Origin: Hoylesella buccalis ATCC 35310
GTDB taxonomy: Bacteria > Bacteroidota > Bacteroidia > Bacteroidales > Bacteroidaceae
Length of the DNA: 64,000 nt
Direction of reading: 5' to 3'
Assembly: GCF_000177075.1 (NCBI RefSeq)
Contig: NZ_ADEG01000068.1
Location: forward strand, 1-64,000
Position 1 is the first letter of the stretch; each line of letters starts with the position of its first letter. The translations under genes were made by a program, and so were the position numbers. Below the pieces are notes generated by a model. That model worked only from the letters and a program-made list of their open reading frames with translations. It searched no databases and was not told the origin of the DNA. Shown here piece by piece: positions 26,838 to 36,622 of this stretch.

Positions 26838-26944
26838 AATTGATTTTCTTTTCATGTATTACGCCCGGTCGGGGGTGATTATCCATGCCCCTGCCGAACC
26901 CGTTCAACAATCTTTTTTATGTCTGTAAATACGATAATCGTTCG

Positions 26945-26974
26945 CAAAATTATAAATTTCTCCAGACAAACAAA
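26945..26974 (-). promoter_or_regulatory. ddh promoter
   Basis: Minus strand TTTG (26974-26971), 18 bases, TAATTTTG (26952-26945); leader about 100 bases. Confidence 0.5.
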
Positions 26975-27043
26975 GATGATTTAAAAGGATAATCGCAATT
27001 TTTACATTTCTTTGAATGTAGCAAACCCTTTTTGGTTACAAAA

Positions 27044-27131
27044 ACAAGTCATTGACTTTGGTGGGCAAACCCATTGACTTTGGCCTTCAAACCCAATGCT
27101 TTTGCCGCCCAAACTCAATGCTCTAAAAACC
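27044..27131. repeat. 22-bp tandem array C (four units)
   Basis: Units start at 27044, 27066, 27088 and 27110, with cores GTCATTGACTTTGGTGGG, CCCATTGACTTTGGCCTT, CCCAATGCTTTTGCCGCC and CTCAATGCTCTAAAAACC. The last three begin CAAA. It lies in the divergent gap between ddh and ruvA; no gene is otherwise present there. Confidence 0.8.
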
Positions 27132-27273
27132 CTAATGATATGAGTTTTAAATGTCACCCGTATGCGTGAGCGGTTGGATGGCGGCTGCATGGTGTGTTCA
27201 TTCTTTCCATGCGCCACGCAATAAGCGGGCCTTTGCTGCGTTATCTCTAGCGTATATATACATATTATAACAC

Positions 27274-27888
27274 ATGATAGAATACATCAGGGGTGAATTG
27301 ACCGAATTAACTCCCGCACTGGCTGTACTCGAAGCCGCAGGTGTGGGCTATGGATTGAATATCTCGCTGAACACCTACAGTGCCATTCAGGGCAAGAAAG
27401 AGGTGAAGTTGTATGTGCACGAGTCGTTGGTGACGGGCGGACGTGATGACAATTTCACGTTCTACGGCTTCTTCTCGAAGCAGGAACGCGAGTTGTATCG
27501 CCTACTAATCACCGTGTCTGGCGTGGGTGCCAACACGGCCCGAATGATTTTATCCACTCTCTCGCCCGCCGAGTTGTGCAACGTTATCGCCAATGGTGAT
27601 GAGCGGATGTTGAAGGCCGTCAAAGGCATTGGACTGAAAACGGCACAGCGCATCATCGTAGATCTGCGCGACAAAATCGTGAGCAGCGGTATTGCCACCG
27701 AGCTGCATGTAAGCAGTGAGCCTGCAACGGCGGTGGATGCCAGCATCCGTGACGAGGCGGTGAGTGCGCTCACCATGCTGGGTTTCTCGCCCGCTCCCAG
27801 TGCCAAAGTGGTGGAGGGCATCTTGAAATCCGACCCATCGCTGCCGGTAGAGCAGGTGGTGAAGTTGGCTTTGAAGCAAATCAAGTAA
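27274..27888 (+). CDS. ruvA: Holliday junction branch migration protein RuvA
   Basis: 204 residues. RuvA binds four-way junctions as a tetramer and loads the RuvB motor. The N-terminal OB fold ([28 protein letters not shown]) is followed by two helix-hairpin-helix motifs, [16 protein letters not shown] and [16 protein letters not shown], and by the C-terminal domain that contacts RuvB (residues ~150-204). No promoter of the TANNTTTG type was found directly upstream. sprA begins 41 bases downstream on the same strand. Confidence 0.96.
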   Translation: MIEYIRGELTELTPALAVLEAAGVGYGLNISLNTYSAIQGKKEVKLYVHESLVTGGRDDNFTFYGFFSKQERELYRLLITVSGVGANTARMILSTLSPAELCNVIANGDERMLKAVKGIGLKTAQRIIVDLRDKIVSSGIATELHVSSEPATAVDASIRDEAVSALTMLGFSPAPSAKVVEGILKSDPSLPVEQVVKLALKQIK

Positions 27889-27929
27889 GCGTGCCGTGGT
27901 GAGGTACGTGTCAATCGCGGTAGTTCAGC

Positions 27930-30900
27930 ATGCGGAATAAAAGGCGCATATATGGTTTTGTTGTGACATTGCTCGTCATGAGTATGGCGAGTTATGCCAT
28001 GCGTATGCCCTTTTGGCAAGACAACCGCACGCGGACAACCAACAGGCAACAGCCTCAGAAGCAGACAGAACCGCAGCGGAAAGACACCATCGACATCAAG
28101 GCGCAGCCCCAGTTGGATGATGACCTCAATATCCCCGACTCGCTGTTGAATCCACGTTGGAAGATTCAGCGCACGCTCCCGGTGACGATTGACGACCTGA
28201 ACCAGAGTCCATTAGACTTGAAACGTCCTCAAAATCTACAGCAGAATGTGATTTACAACGATACGCTTGACCGGTATATCATCGGCTCGAAAATCGGTGC
28301 GGCGTGGCTCAATGCACCCATCATGATGACGCCGGAGGAGTATCGGGCATGGAGTGAGAAACGACTTTTCGACCAGTATTTCCGCTCGAAGAACGCAGAA
28401 ATCTTTGAAAACAAAGGGAAAGAGAAGTTCGACTTCACCAACATGCACTTTGAACTGGGACCGGCCGAGAAGATATTCGGCCCGGGTGGCGTGCGCATCA
28501 AGACGCAGGGAACGGCCGAACTGAAGTTTGGCGGCACGGTGAAGAAGATAGACAACCCCTCGTTGCCTATCCGCAACCGAAAAATGACCACGATGAACTT
28601 TGACGAGAAGATTAATCTTAACGTCAATGGTAGGGTAGGTGATAAGGTGAACATGAATCTCAACTACAACACCGACGCCACGTTTGACTTTGATGCGCAG
28701 AACCTTAAACTGAAATACGACGGCAAGGAGGATGAAATTATCAAGCTGGTTGAGGGGGGTAACGTGTCGTTTCCGTCCAACTCTTCATTGATCAAGGGAG
28801 CCAGTTCGCTGTTCGGTTTGCGTACGGACATGCAGTTTGGTAAGCTCAAGTTGCAGATGGTGGCCTCGCAGAAGAAGTCGGCCGACAAGAGTGTGTCATC
28901 GCGCGGTGGCGCACAGTTCACGCCGTTCGAGATTAATGTGGCCAACTATGAGGAGAATCGCCACTTCTTTTTGTCACAATACTTCCGTCAGACGTACGAT
29001 GACAACATGAAGTCGCTGCCCAATCTGACATCGGGTGTGAAGATCAATCGGGTGGAAATCTGGGTCACCAACAATTCAGGTGTCACCACAAACACCCGTA
29101 ACATCATCGCATTGACCGACTTGGGCGAGAACAAATACATCTCCAATGGACTGTGGAATGCCACGGGACAGATGGTTCCTTCTAACAATGCGAATACCGA
29201 ATATGGCACGTTGGTGGGCCAACTTGCGTCGGCACGCAACATCGATCAGTCGACAACGGTGCTCGATGGGGGCGGACTTGTGGGCGGTGTTGACTATGAG
29301 AAGCTGGAACGCGCGCGGCTTTTAAATCCCTCTGAATACACAGTTAACACGGCATTGGGTTACGTTTCGCTGCGCATGGGATTGCAAACCGACCAGGTGT
29401 TGGCCGTAGCATACGAATATACTTACGGTGGTGCCACCTATCAAGTGGGCGAGTTTGCCAGTGACGTGACCGATGTGAATGCGGCGTTGTTCGTCAAGTC
29501 GCTCAAAAACACCAGCAACAACCCACGACAAGGCAACTGGAGGCTGATGATGAAGAACGTGTACGAGTTGGCCAGTAGAGTGGAGCGCGAGAAGTTTCGC
29601 TTGGATGTGAAGTTCCAAAGTGACACCGCCGGCGTTTATCTCACCTATATTCCTGAGCCACAAGTGAAAGACCAACCCATCATTCGGCTGCTGGGTGCCG
29701 ACCGATTGGATAACAACAACAAGCCGCATAGCAACGGCTATTTTGACTTTGTAGAGGGTTATACGGTGAGCGATGGTCGCGTGTTCTTCCCCGTGGCCGA
29801 GCCTTTTGGGTCGTATATCCATCGCTATTTGGTGAGCAAAGGTGTGAATGAAGAGAAAGCCAAGCGGTATGCTTTCACCGAGTTGTACGATTCTACTAAG
29901 ACCGTAGCCAAGCAAATCGCCGAGAAAAACAAGTATGTGCTGATGGGACAGTTCAGGGGTTCGGCGGCCAACGTCATATCCTTGGGAGCCTACAACGTGC
30001 CGCAAGGGTCGGTTGTGGTGACGGCTGGTGGCGTTAGGTTGACCGAGAATGCCGATTATTCGGTTGACTATGCGGCAGGGGAGGTGACTATTTTGAATCA
30101 AAGCATTATCAATGCGGGGACAAACGTTAACGTTTCGCTGGAGAGTAACACCGACTTTGCGCAGGAACGAAAGACGATGTTCGGCGTGAACTGGGAGTAC
30201 GATTTCAGCAAAGACCTGCAACTGAGCGGTACGTTGCAGCATCTTTCTGAACAAGCCTTAACCAACAAAGTGAACATGGGGTCTGAGCCGTTGAACAATA
30301 CCCTGTGGGGAGTCAACCTAAACTGGAAGAAAGAGAGTCAGTGGCTCACCAATGTGTTGGACAAAATCCCATTCTTACACCTGACACAACCATCGAACAT
30401 CTCGCTCAATGCCGAGTTTGCACAGCTCATCGCAGGGCAAAGTCATGGCACGCAAGACAACGCTTCGTATCTCGATGACTTTGAAAATACGACCAACAAG
30501 ATAGATGTTTCAACGCCAACATCATGGATCATGTCGAGTGTGCCGTCGATGTTTCCCGAGTATAGTGACAAGACTACCCTGCGCAGTGGCTACAATCGGG
30601 CGCTCTTGGCTTGGTATACCATCGACCCATTGTTTACCCGTCGCAGCAGTTCTTTGACGCCAAAGCATATCAAGAGCGACTTGGAACAGCTGTCCAATCA
30701 TTACGTTCGCGAGGTGTATGTCAGGGAGTTGTACCCCAAGCGCGACCAAAGTAGTTACAGTGGAGCCACCGCTACTCTTCCAATCTTGAACCTTGCGTAC
30801 TATCCAAGCGAGCGTGGACCGTACAACTTCAACCCTGATTTGACGGCAAAGGGGTTGCTCAACAATCCCAAACAGAAGTGGGGTGGCATGATGCGGAAGC

Positions 30901-33900
30901 TGGATTACAGCGATTTTGAATCGTCCAACATCGAATATATCGAGTTCTGGATGCTCGATCCGTTCATCTATACCCGTCAAGAGGGTACCGCCAGCGAGTA
31001 CGGAGGCGACTTCTATATCAACTTGGGTGAGGTTAGCGAGGACATTCTTCATGACGGAAAGAAGTTTTATGAGAGTGGACTTCCCGTCGATGGAACGCAA
31101 ACTTATATCACAACCCAATGGGGAAAGATTCCCACTCCGGCCACTGTGACGTATGCTTTTGCCACAAACAAGGGGGCAAGAGCTTTGCAGGATTTGGGCT
31201 TCAATGGCCTGACTGACGAGGAAGAGAAAAACTTTGAAGCTTATCAAGACTTCTTGAAGCAGATTCAAGGCAAGGTAAGTCCGGACGTGTTCAATGCCAT
31301 TTTGAACGACGTGGCCAACGACAACTATCATTATTTCCGTGGTCGTGACTACGATGAGATGCAGGCTTCCATCCTAAGGCGGTACAAATACATCAACAAT
31401 CCGCAAGGAAACTCGCCCGATACCGATACGCGCGGCGAACGTTATGATACGTCGTACAAGGGCACACCCGACGTGGAAGACATCAATCAAGACTACACTT
31501 TGAACGAATATGAGAAGTATTTTCAGTATCATGTGTCCATCCGTCCGGAAGACTTGGTTGTTGGAAAGAACTACATTGTAGACAAACGTGATGCCATAGC
31601 GCCCCTAAGAAACAAGAAAAAGGAGCCAGTTACCTGGTATCAGTTCCGCATTCCGATACGCGAATTCGAACGCCGTTTCGGTTCAATCTCCGACTTCACC
31701 AGCATTCGTTTCATGCGAATGTTCCTCACAGGGTTTGAAAAACCCATCGTATTGCGATTCGGTAGCTTCGATCTGGTGCGTGGAGATTGGCGCATATACG
31801 AGCAACAACTCGATCCTGCGGGTTCCAATTCGGGCACCATGTCGGTGAGTTCAGTCAACATTGAGGAGAACAATGACAAGACACCTGTTAACTATGTGTT
31901 GCCTCCTGGCATTAGGAGAGCGCAAGATCCCACGCAACGTCAGCTGGTTGAAGCCAACGAACAGGCGTTGGATATCGTGGTTTCAAATCTCGCTACGGGT
32001 GATGCTAAGGCGGTTTATAAGAACGCTTCAGTCGATCTTCGTCAGTATATACGCCTGCAAATGTTCGTGCATGCCAACGCCATGGAGCAGAATACGACCA
32101 ATTTGCAGGATGGTCAGTTGGCTGTTTTCGTACGCTTGGGCAATGATTATAAGAGCAACTATTACGAGTATGAGATTCCCCTGAAGCTGACGGCACCCAA
32201 GGAATACAACCGCTACTCGTTGTCGGATGTGCGCGAAGTGTGGCCCGAAGAGAACATGTTAGACATTCCTTTGAAGCTATTTACCGACCTGAAGCGACAG
32301 AGAAACAAAGACAAAGCGCAAGGACAAGCATCGTATAATCGGGTTTATACAAGCTACGATCCCGACAAACCCAACAACAAAGTCAGCGTGATGGGTAACC
32401 CTACGCTGGGCGAGGTGAAGACTATGATGATTGGTGTGCGCAACAAAGCGGGCGAAATGAAGTCGGGTGAGGTGTGGGTTAACGAACTTCGTTTGCTGGA
32501 ATACAACAACGAAGGCGGTTGGGCGGCACAAGGTAACCTGAATGTACAGATGTCTGATTTCGGAACGGTCAATCTCCAAGGACGCTATATGAGTGAAGGT
32601 TTTGGCGGATTGGAAGAGGGTGTGGCCCAAAGGTCTACCGATGATTACCAGAATTACAGCGTGACAGCCAACTTGGAGCTGGGCAAATTCTTCCCGGAAA
32701 AAGCCCATGTAAGCGCACCTTTGTATTACAGTGTGCAGCAAGAACAGCTCAGTCCGAAGTACAATCCGCTGGACACGGACATGCGATTGAAAGATGCTTT
32801 GGATGCTGCCTCTAACCGTCAGGAGCGCGACTCGATAGAGAGCATCGCCGTGACCAAGACCACCAACACCAATTTCTCGTTGTCCAACGTGCGCGTGGGC
32901 ATCCAAACCAAGCGCCACCCCATGCCCTACGACCCAGCCAACTTCTCGTTCTCGTACAGTCATTCACATCGAAACACCAGCGGAGAAACCACCGTTTACG
33001 AGAAAGAAGACAGTTGGAACGGTAGCCTTTCATACAGTTGGACACCCGTGTTCAAGCCTTTGGAGCCATTCAAGAAGATCAAGAACAAGAGTAAATGGTT
33101 TGACATTCTGAAACGATTCGGTCTGAATTGGCTGCCGCAGAACATCGCCTTCAACACCGACATGATGCGCAACTACTACGAATTGCAAGAGCGTGACATG
33201 CAAGACCTGGGCGGTTCACAACTTCCATTGACCTTTAATCAGCAGTTTATGTGGAACAGAGACTTCACGCTGCGTTGGGATCTCACCAAAAACATCCACA
33301 TGAACTTCCAAAGCACCACCCAAGCCGAGATTGAAGAGCCTTACACTCCCGTTAACAAAGACCTGTATCCCGACCGCTATTCGGCCTGGAAAGACTCGGT
33401 GCGAACCAGCATTCGCAACTTTGGCACGCCGCTGGATTACCGTCAACAGTTCTCCTTGTCGTACCAACTGCCGCTTAACCTCCTTCCCATTTTCGACTGG
33501 GTGAACGCCGATGCCAACTACTCGTCCAATTATTCGTGGGTTCGCGGAACCCGTTTGGAGGACGGTACGTCGCTCGGCAACATCGTCACTACCAACCGAA
33601 GGGTGAATGTCAATGGCCGTTTTGACCTGCAACGCTTGTACAATCACATCCCCTTCCTGAAAGCTACGAACGACCGATTCAACCGCAATCCGCAGCGTAA
33701 CGCCACTAACCGCTCACGGTCATCGAGAATCGTTGGCAACGATGGCAACCGAAACACCCGAAACAAGAACGCGCGGAACGCAGCCAGACGTTCGGCACAA
33801 GATGCTAAGGCCGAGGCACAAAAGAAACAATTGCCCAAGAACAAGAAAGGATTTGAGCAGCAAATCACGCTCCTGCCCGACACCACCATCACCGTGAGCC

Positions 33901-35558
33901 ACGGCAAGAAGAGCAAGCGGCTCATCGTTTCGGCCCGCACAGAGGATGGAAAAACCTATCACTTGAAGTACAAGAAGATTAATCCAAACACCATCCGCAT
34001 CAAGAATAAGGTTGATTCGGCCTTGAAACTCAAGATTACCGTCTTACCGAAAGAGCCGTTGGAGAATAAAGGTTGGTACCGAACGGCACAGTCGGTGGCG
34101 CGCCTGTTGATGATGGTGCGCAACGTCAGCGTGAGCTATCGTGACGACTATGCCATGGCGTTGCCGGGATTCTTGCCTACGGTGGGTGATGCTTTCGGGC
34201 AGACCAAAGCACCAAGCGCACTCTCGCCGGGCCTCGACTTCGCCTTTGGTATGGTGGATGATTCGTACATCGAGCGAGCCAGGGCAAACAATTGGCTGTT
34301 GATTTCCGACTCCATAGCCACGCCGGCCACGTCTAATCACACGCAAGACCTGCAGCTGCGCATGACTTTGGAGCCTGTTCGTAACTTCAAAATCGATTTG
34401 AATGCCAGTCGCACGCAAACCACTTCAAGGAGCGTGCAATACATGTATCAGGGCAACCCGATGACCCAAACCGGCAATTTCACCATGACCACCCTCTCGC
34501 TTCGCAGCGCCTTTGAGGGGATAGGTGACGCTGGCAACGGCTTCCGCAGCAAGTCGTTTGATGATTTCTGCCAGTCGCTCGACGGCTTCCGTCAGCGGGT
34601 TGAGGCGCAATATGCGGGCTTTGTCTACCCCAAGGGCACACCGCTGGCCGGCCAACCTTTCGAGCCTGCCAATGGTGGCGTAGACCGCTACAGCTCGGAT
34701 GTCATGATACCCGCCTTCCTCTCCACCTACACCAGTATGGGTGGTCATTCGCTCAACATCTTCCCTTCGTTGGCAAGACTGCTGCCTAACTGGACCATTC
34801 GGTACAGCGGACTGGGCAAACTGCCTTGGTTCAGGGATGTGTTCAAAAGTGTCACCCTCAACCATTCCTACAAAAGCATCTTCGCCATTGGGTCGTACAG
34901 CAGCTACAGCACCTTCCAAGAGTTTATGAACGGCTTGGGATTTGTCACCAACGCCACCACCGGAATGCCCGTTCCCAGCAGCATGTACAACGTTTCTGCG
35001 GTGAGCATCAACGAGGCCTTCTCGCCTTTGTTGGGGCTGGATGTCACGTTTAACAACAACTTGACCACCCGTTTGGAATATCGATCAACACGCGTGTTGA
35101 ACCTCAGTACCACGAGTGTGCAAATCAATGAGGCCATCAGTCGCGACTGGGTGCTGGGCATGGCGTATAAGGTTAACAACCTGGAGCTATTTGGCGGCAA
35201 CAAACGACGTGTGGTTCGGCGTACGAAGGGCAATGGCCAGCAGCAGCAACAACAGCAAAACAGCAGCACCAGCAACCGCAACAGTACCAGATCGAACCGT
35301 GACCTGAACATGCGCCTTGACCTGAGTTACCGCCGACAGGCAGCCATCAGTAGGGACATCGCCACCATGACCAGTGCCGCAAGCAGTGGCAATACAGCCT
35401 TCAAGTTCCAGTTCTCGGCCGACTATACGCTGTCGCGTCTGCTCACCATGACGCTTTATTACGACCAACAAACCAACACGCCGCTACTCTCCAGCAGCAG
35501 TTTCCCGACCACTACTCATGATTTTGGCGTCAGTCTCAAGTTCAGTCTCACCCGATAA
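27930..35558 (+). CDS. sprA: Giant cell-surface protein SprA (type IX secretion translocon)
   Basis: 2542 residues. In Bacteroidetes, SprA is the very large outer-membrane barrel through which type IX secretion substrates pass. A signal segment (MRNKRRIYGFVVTLLVMSMAS) is followed by alternating long beta-rich stretches with recurrent amphipathic strands; the protein ends FGVSLKFSLTR. Family-typical segments include NLNYNTDATFDFDAQNLKLKY and AEFAQLIAGQSHG. A basic low-complexity insert rich in Asn/Arg/Lys covers about residues 1910-1970, and a seven-Gln run lies near residue 2440. It is directly downstream of ruvA. No other type IX component is in the window, so system function is inferred from the family. 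Confidence 0.93.
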   Translation: MRNKRRIYGFVVTLLVMSMASYAMRMPFWQDNRTRTTNRQQPQKQTEPQRKDTIDIKAQPQLDDDLNIPDSLLNPRWKIQRTLPVTIDDLNQSPLDLKRPQNLQQNVIYNDTLDRYIIGSKIGAAWLNAPIMMTPEEYRAWSEKRLFDQYFRSKNAEIFENKGKEKFDFTNMHFELGPAEKIFGPGGVRIKTQGTAELKFGGTVKKIDNPSLPIRNRKMTTMNFDEKINLNVNGRVGDKVNMNLNYNTDATFDFDAQNLKLKYDGKEDEIIKLVEGGNVSFPSNSSLIKGASSLFGLRTDMQFGKLKLQMVASQKKSADKSVSSRGGAQFTPFEINVANYEENRHFFLSQYFRQTYDDNMKSLPNLTSGVKINRVEIWVTNNSGVTTNTRNIIALTDLGENKYISNGLWNATGQMVPSNNANTEYGTLVGQLASARNIDQSTTVLDGGGLVGGVDYEKLERARLLNPSEYTVNTALGYVSLRMGLQTDQVLAVAYEYTYGGATYQVGEFASDVTDVNAALFVKSLKNTSNNPRQGNWRLMMKNVYELASRVEREKFRLDVKFQSDTAGVYLTYIPEPQVKDQPIIRLLGADRLDNNNKPHSNGYFDFVEGYTVSDGRVFFPVAEPFGSYIHRYLVSKGVNEEKAKRYAFTELYDSTKTVAKQIAEKNKYVLMGQFRGSAANVISLGAYNVPQGSVVVTAGGVRLTENADYSVDYAAGEVTILNQSIINAGTNVNVSLESNTDFAQERKTMFGVNWEYDFSKDLQLSGTLQHLSEQALTNKVNMGSEPLNNTLWGVNLNWKKESQWLTNVLDKIPFLHLTQPSNISLNAEFAQLIAGQSHGTQDNASYLDDFENTTNKIDVSTPTSWIMSSVPSMFPEYSDKTTLRSGYNRALLAWYTIDPLFTRRSSSLTPKHIKSDLEQLSNHYVREVYVRELYPKRDQSSYSGATATLPILNLAYYPSERGPYNFNPDLTAKGLLNNPKQKWGGMMRKLDYSDFESSNIEYIEFWMLDPFIYTRQEGTASEYGGDFYINLGEVSEDILHDGKKFYESGLPVDGTQTYITTQWGKIPTPATVTYAFATNKGARALQDLGFNGLTDEEEKNFEAYQDFLKQIQGKVSPDVFNAILNDVANDNYHYFRGRDYDEMQASILRRYKYINNPQGNSPDTDTRGERYDTSYKGTPDVEDINQDYTLNEYEKYFQYHVSIRPEDLVVGKNYIVDKRDAIAPLRNKKKEPVTWYQFRIPIREFERRFGSISDFTSIRFMRMFLTGFEKPIVLRFGSFDLVRGDWRIYEQQLDPAGSNSGTMSVSSVNIEENNDKTPVNYVLPPGIRRAQDPTQRQLVEANEQALDIVVSNLATGDAKAVYKNASVDLRQYIRLQMFVHANAMEQNTTNLQDGQLAVFVRLGNDYKSNYYEYEIPLKLTAPKEYNRYSLSDVREVWPEENMLDIPLKLFTDLKRQRNKDKAQGQASYNRVYTSYDPDKPNNKVSVMGNPTLGEVKTMMIGVRNKAGEMKSGEVWVNELRLLEYNNEGGWAAQGNLNVQMSDFGTVNLQGRYMSEGFGGLEEGVAQRSTDDYQNYSVTANLELGKFFPEKAHVSAPLYYSVQQEQLSPKYNPLDTDMRLKDALDAASNRQERDSIESIAVTKTTNTNFSLSNVRVGIQTKRHPMPYDPANFSFSYSHSHRNTSGETTVYEKEDSWNGSLSYSWTPVFKPLEPFKKIKNKSKWFDILKRFGLNWLPQNIAFNTDMMRNYYELQERDMQDLGGSQLPLTFNQQFMWNRDFTLRWDLTKNIHMNFQSTTQAEIEEPYTPVNKDLYPDRYSAWKDSVRTSIRNFGTPLDYRQQFSLSYQLPLNLLPIFDWVNADANYSSNYSWVRGTRLEDGTSLGNIVTTNRRVNVNGRFDLQRLYNHIPFLKATNDRFNRNPQRNATNRSRSSRIVGNDGNRNTRNKNARNAARRSAQDAKAEAQKKQLPKNKKGFEQQITLLPDTTITVSHGKKSKRLIVSARTEDGKTYHLKYKKINPNTIRIKNKVDSALKLKITVLPKEPLENKGWYRTAQSVARLLMMVRNVSVSYRDDYAMALPGFLPTVGDAFGQTKAPSALSPGLDFAFGMVDDSYIERARANNWLLISDSIATPATSNHTQDLQLRMTLEPVRNFKIDLNASRTQTTSRSVQYMYQGNPMTQTGNFTMTTLSLRSAFEGIGDAGNGFRSKSFDDFCQSLDGFRQRVEAQYAGFVYPKGTPLAGQPFEPANGGVDRYSSDVMIPAFLSTYTSMGGHSLNIFPSLARLLPNWTIRYSGLGKLPWFRDVFKSVTLNHSYKSIFAIGSYSSYSTFQEFMNGLGFVTNATTGMPVPSSMYNVSAVSINEAFSPLLGLDVTFNNNLTTRLEYRSTRVLNLSTTSVQINEAISRDWVLGMAYKVNNLELFGGNKRRVVRRTKGNGQQQQQQQNSSTSNRNSTRSNRDLNMRLDLSYRRQAAISRDIATMTSAASSGNTAFKFQFSADYTLSRLLTMTLYYDQQTNTPLLSSSSFPTTTHDFGVSLKFSLTR

Positions 35559-35752
35559 CGCTTCGCCTCGCCGCCGCTGTTGTTCATCGGAAGGAGCCTG
35601 TTTGTATGGGATATTTTCTTGACAATCACTTCGCCAATACTTCCATATTTTCGTTCTTCGCCCTGTCGGCGGCAAATATCGCCAAAATAGCGCATTTGCT
35701 CTTCTTGCTGATGTTCAATCACTTAGCTTGTTTTGAGACTCCTTTTTGATTT

Positions 35753-35884
35753 CACCACTTATGCTTTAGCCCTGCAAAAGCATGCTTATTGCCGTCTTAG
35801 TAGCATGCTTTTGCGCGTCAATCTGTACGTTCTAAGGCAGTAAAGTCATTGACTTTGGAGCCATAAGGGCATGATTTGCGCCCG
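35753..35884. repeat. 22-bp tandem array E (six units, mixed subtypes)
   Basis: Units start at 35753, 35775, 35797, 35819, 35841 and 35863. Two carry GCATGCTTATTG/GCATGCTTTTG, as in array D; one carries GTCATTGACTTTGGAGCC, as in arrays A-C; the 35819 unit is badly decayed. Both subtypes occupy the same 22-base register within one array. Confidence 0.7.
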
Positions 35885-36124
35885 AAAAGGCTTTCAGAAG
35901 CGTCTTTTCATGGGCTGTTCTTGTCTAGAATGTGTGTTGCAGAAGTGTTAAAATTTGACCATTTTTCTTGACAAAATCTTTGCATCATGACGGCCATATC
36001 GATGGTTCGTGGCGGCCTTTTGGCATGCCGAAAAACCGTTGAGGGATAAATCTTACGGAGTATTACACTTTCGTAAAAGAATGTAAATATCCGCCTGTGA
36101 GCGGTGAAAACGTGAATAATTTCG

Positions 36125-36132
36125 TATTTTTG
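36125..36132 (+). promoter_or_regulatory. -7 box for the PH-domain/dacB/channel operon
   Basis: TATTTTTG, about 47 bases before 36179; no clear -33 TTG. Confidence 0.4.
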
Positions 36133-36178
36133 CAGTTACAAACGACGGTCGTTTGTCCAATCTGGTCAATATTTATAC

Positions 36179-36622
36179 ATGGCACAACGTGTTTTTCATC
36201 AACGACTCACCTTGGGATTCAAGTGTGGCTTAGCACTCTTTACGATGCTTGTCATCTATCTTTTTTGGATCAAGCAAGCCATATTTGGGCTGTTGGTCGT
36301 TATCATCATCGTGGGCATGATTGAACGTGTGCTGCACACCACCTATACCTTTGCGTGTGTCAAACCCATTGACCGTGATGAGGAGATGGAATTTTTGTTG
36401 ATAGACAAAGGGCGTTTCTCGCGAAGTCAAAGCGTCCCCCTTCGTGATGTGGTACAATGTAAGGTGATGCACACCAACTTTGGGCTATCTCACTACTTGC
36501 TCATCGAGTATGGTGCCCATCATTTGGTGGCGGTTCAACCCAAGGACGAACAGGCGTTTGTAGAAGAATTAACAAAGCGTCAGCAGGCGGAGGTTGCATC
36601 TTCCGCATCACAAAACACATGA
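36179..36622 (+). CDS. Membrane-anchored PH-domain protein
   Basis: 147 residues. Two adjacent N-terminal hydrophobic helices (about 15-45, CGLALFTMLVIYLFWI and AIFGLLVVIIIVGMI) anchor a cytoplasmic domain of ~95 residues with the strand pattern of bacterial PH-like domains (MEFLLIDKGRFSRSQSVPLRDVVQCKV, HYLLIEYGAHHLVAVQP, ending in a helix). Such proteins are common and poorly understood in Bacteroidetes. It overlaps the start of dacB by four bases, so translation is coupled, suggesting an envelope-related role. Confidence 0.75.
   Translation: MAQRVFHQRLTLGFKCGLALFTMLVIYLFWIKQAIFGLLVVIIIVGMIERVLHTTYTFACVKPIDRDEEMEFLLIDKGRFSRSQSVPLRDVVQCKVMHTNFGLSHYLLIEYGAHHLVAVQPKDEQAFVEELTKRQQAEVASSASQNT

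Larger units (their letters stand above)
35559..36178. other. Gap between sprA and the PH-domain gene
   Basis: 620 bases with no supported gene. It holds array E (35753-35884) and a -7 box (36125-36132). No hairpin terminator directly after sprA was recognised. Confidence 0.5.
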
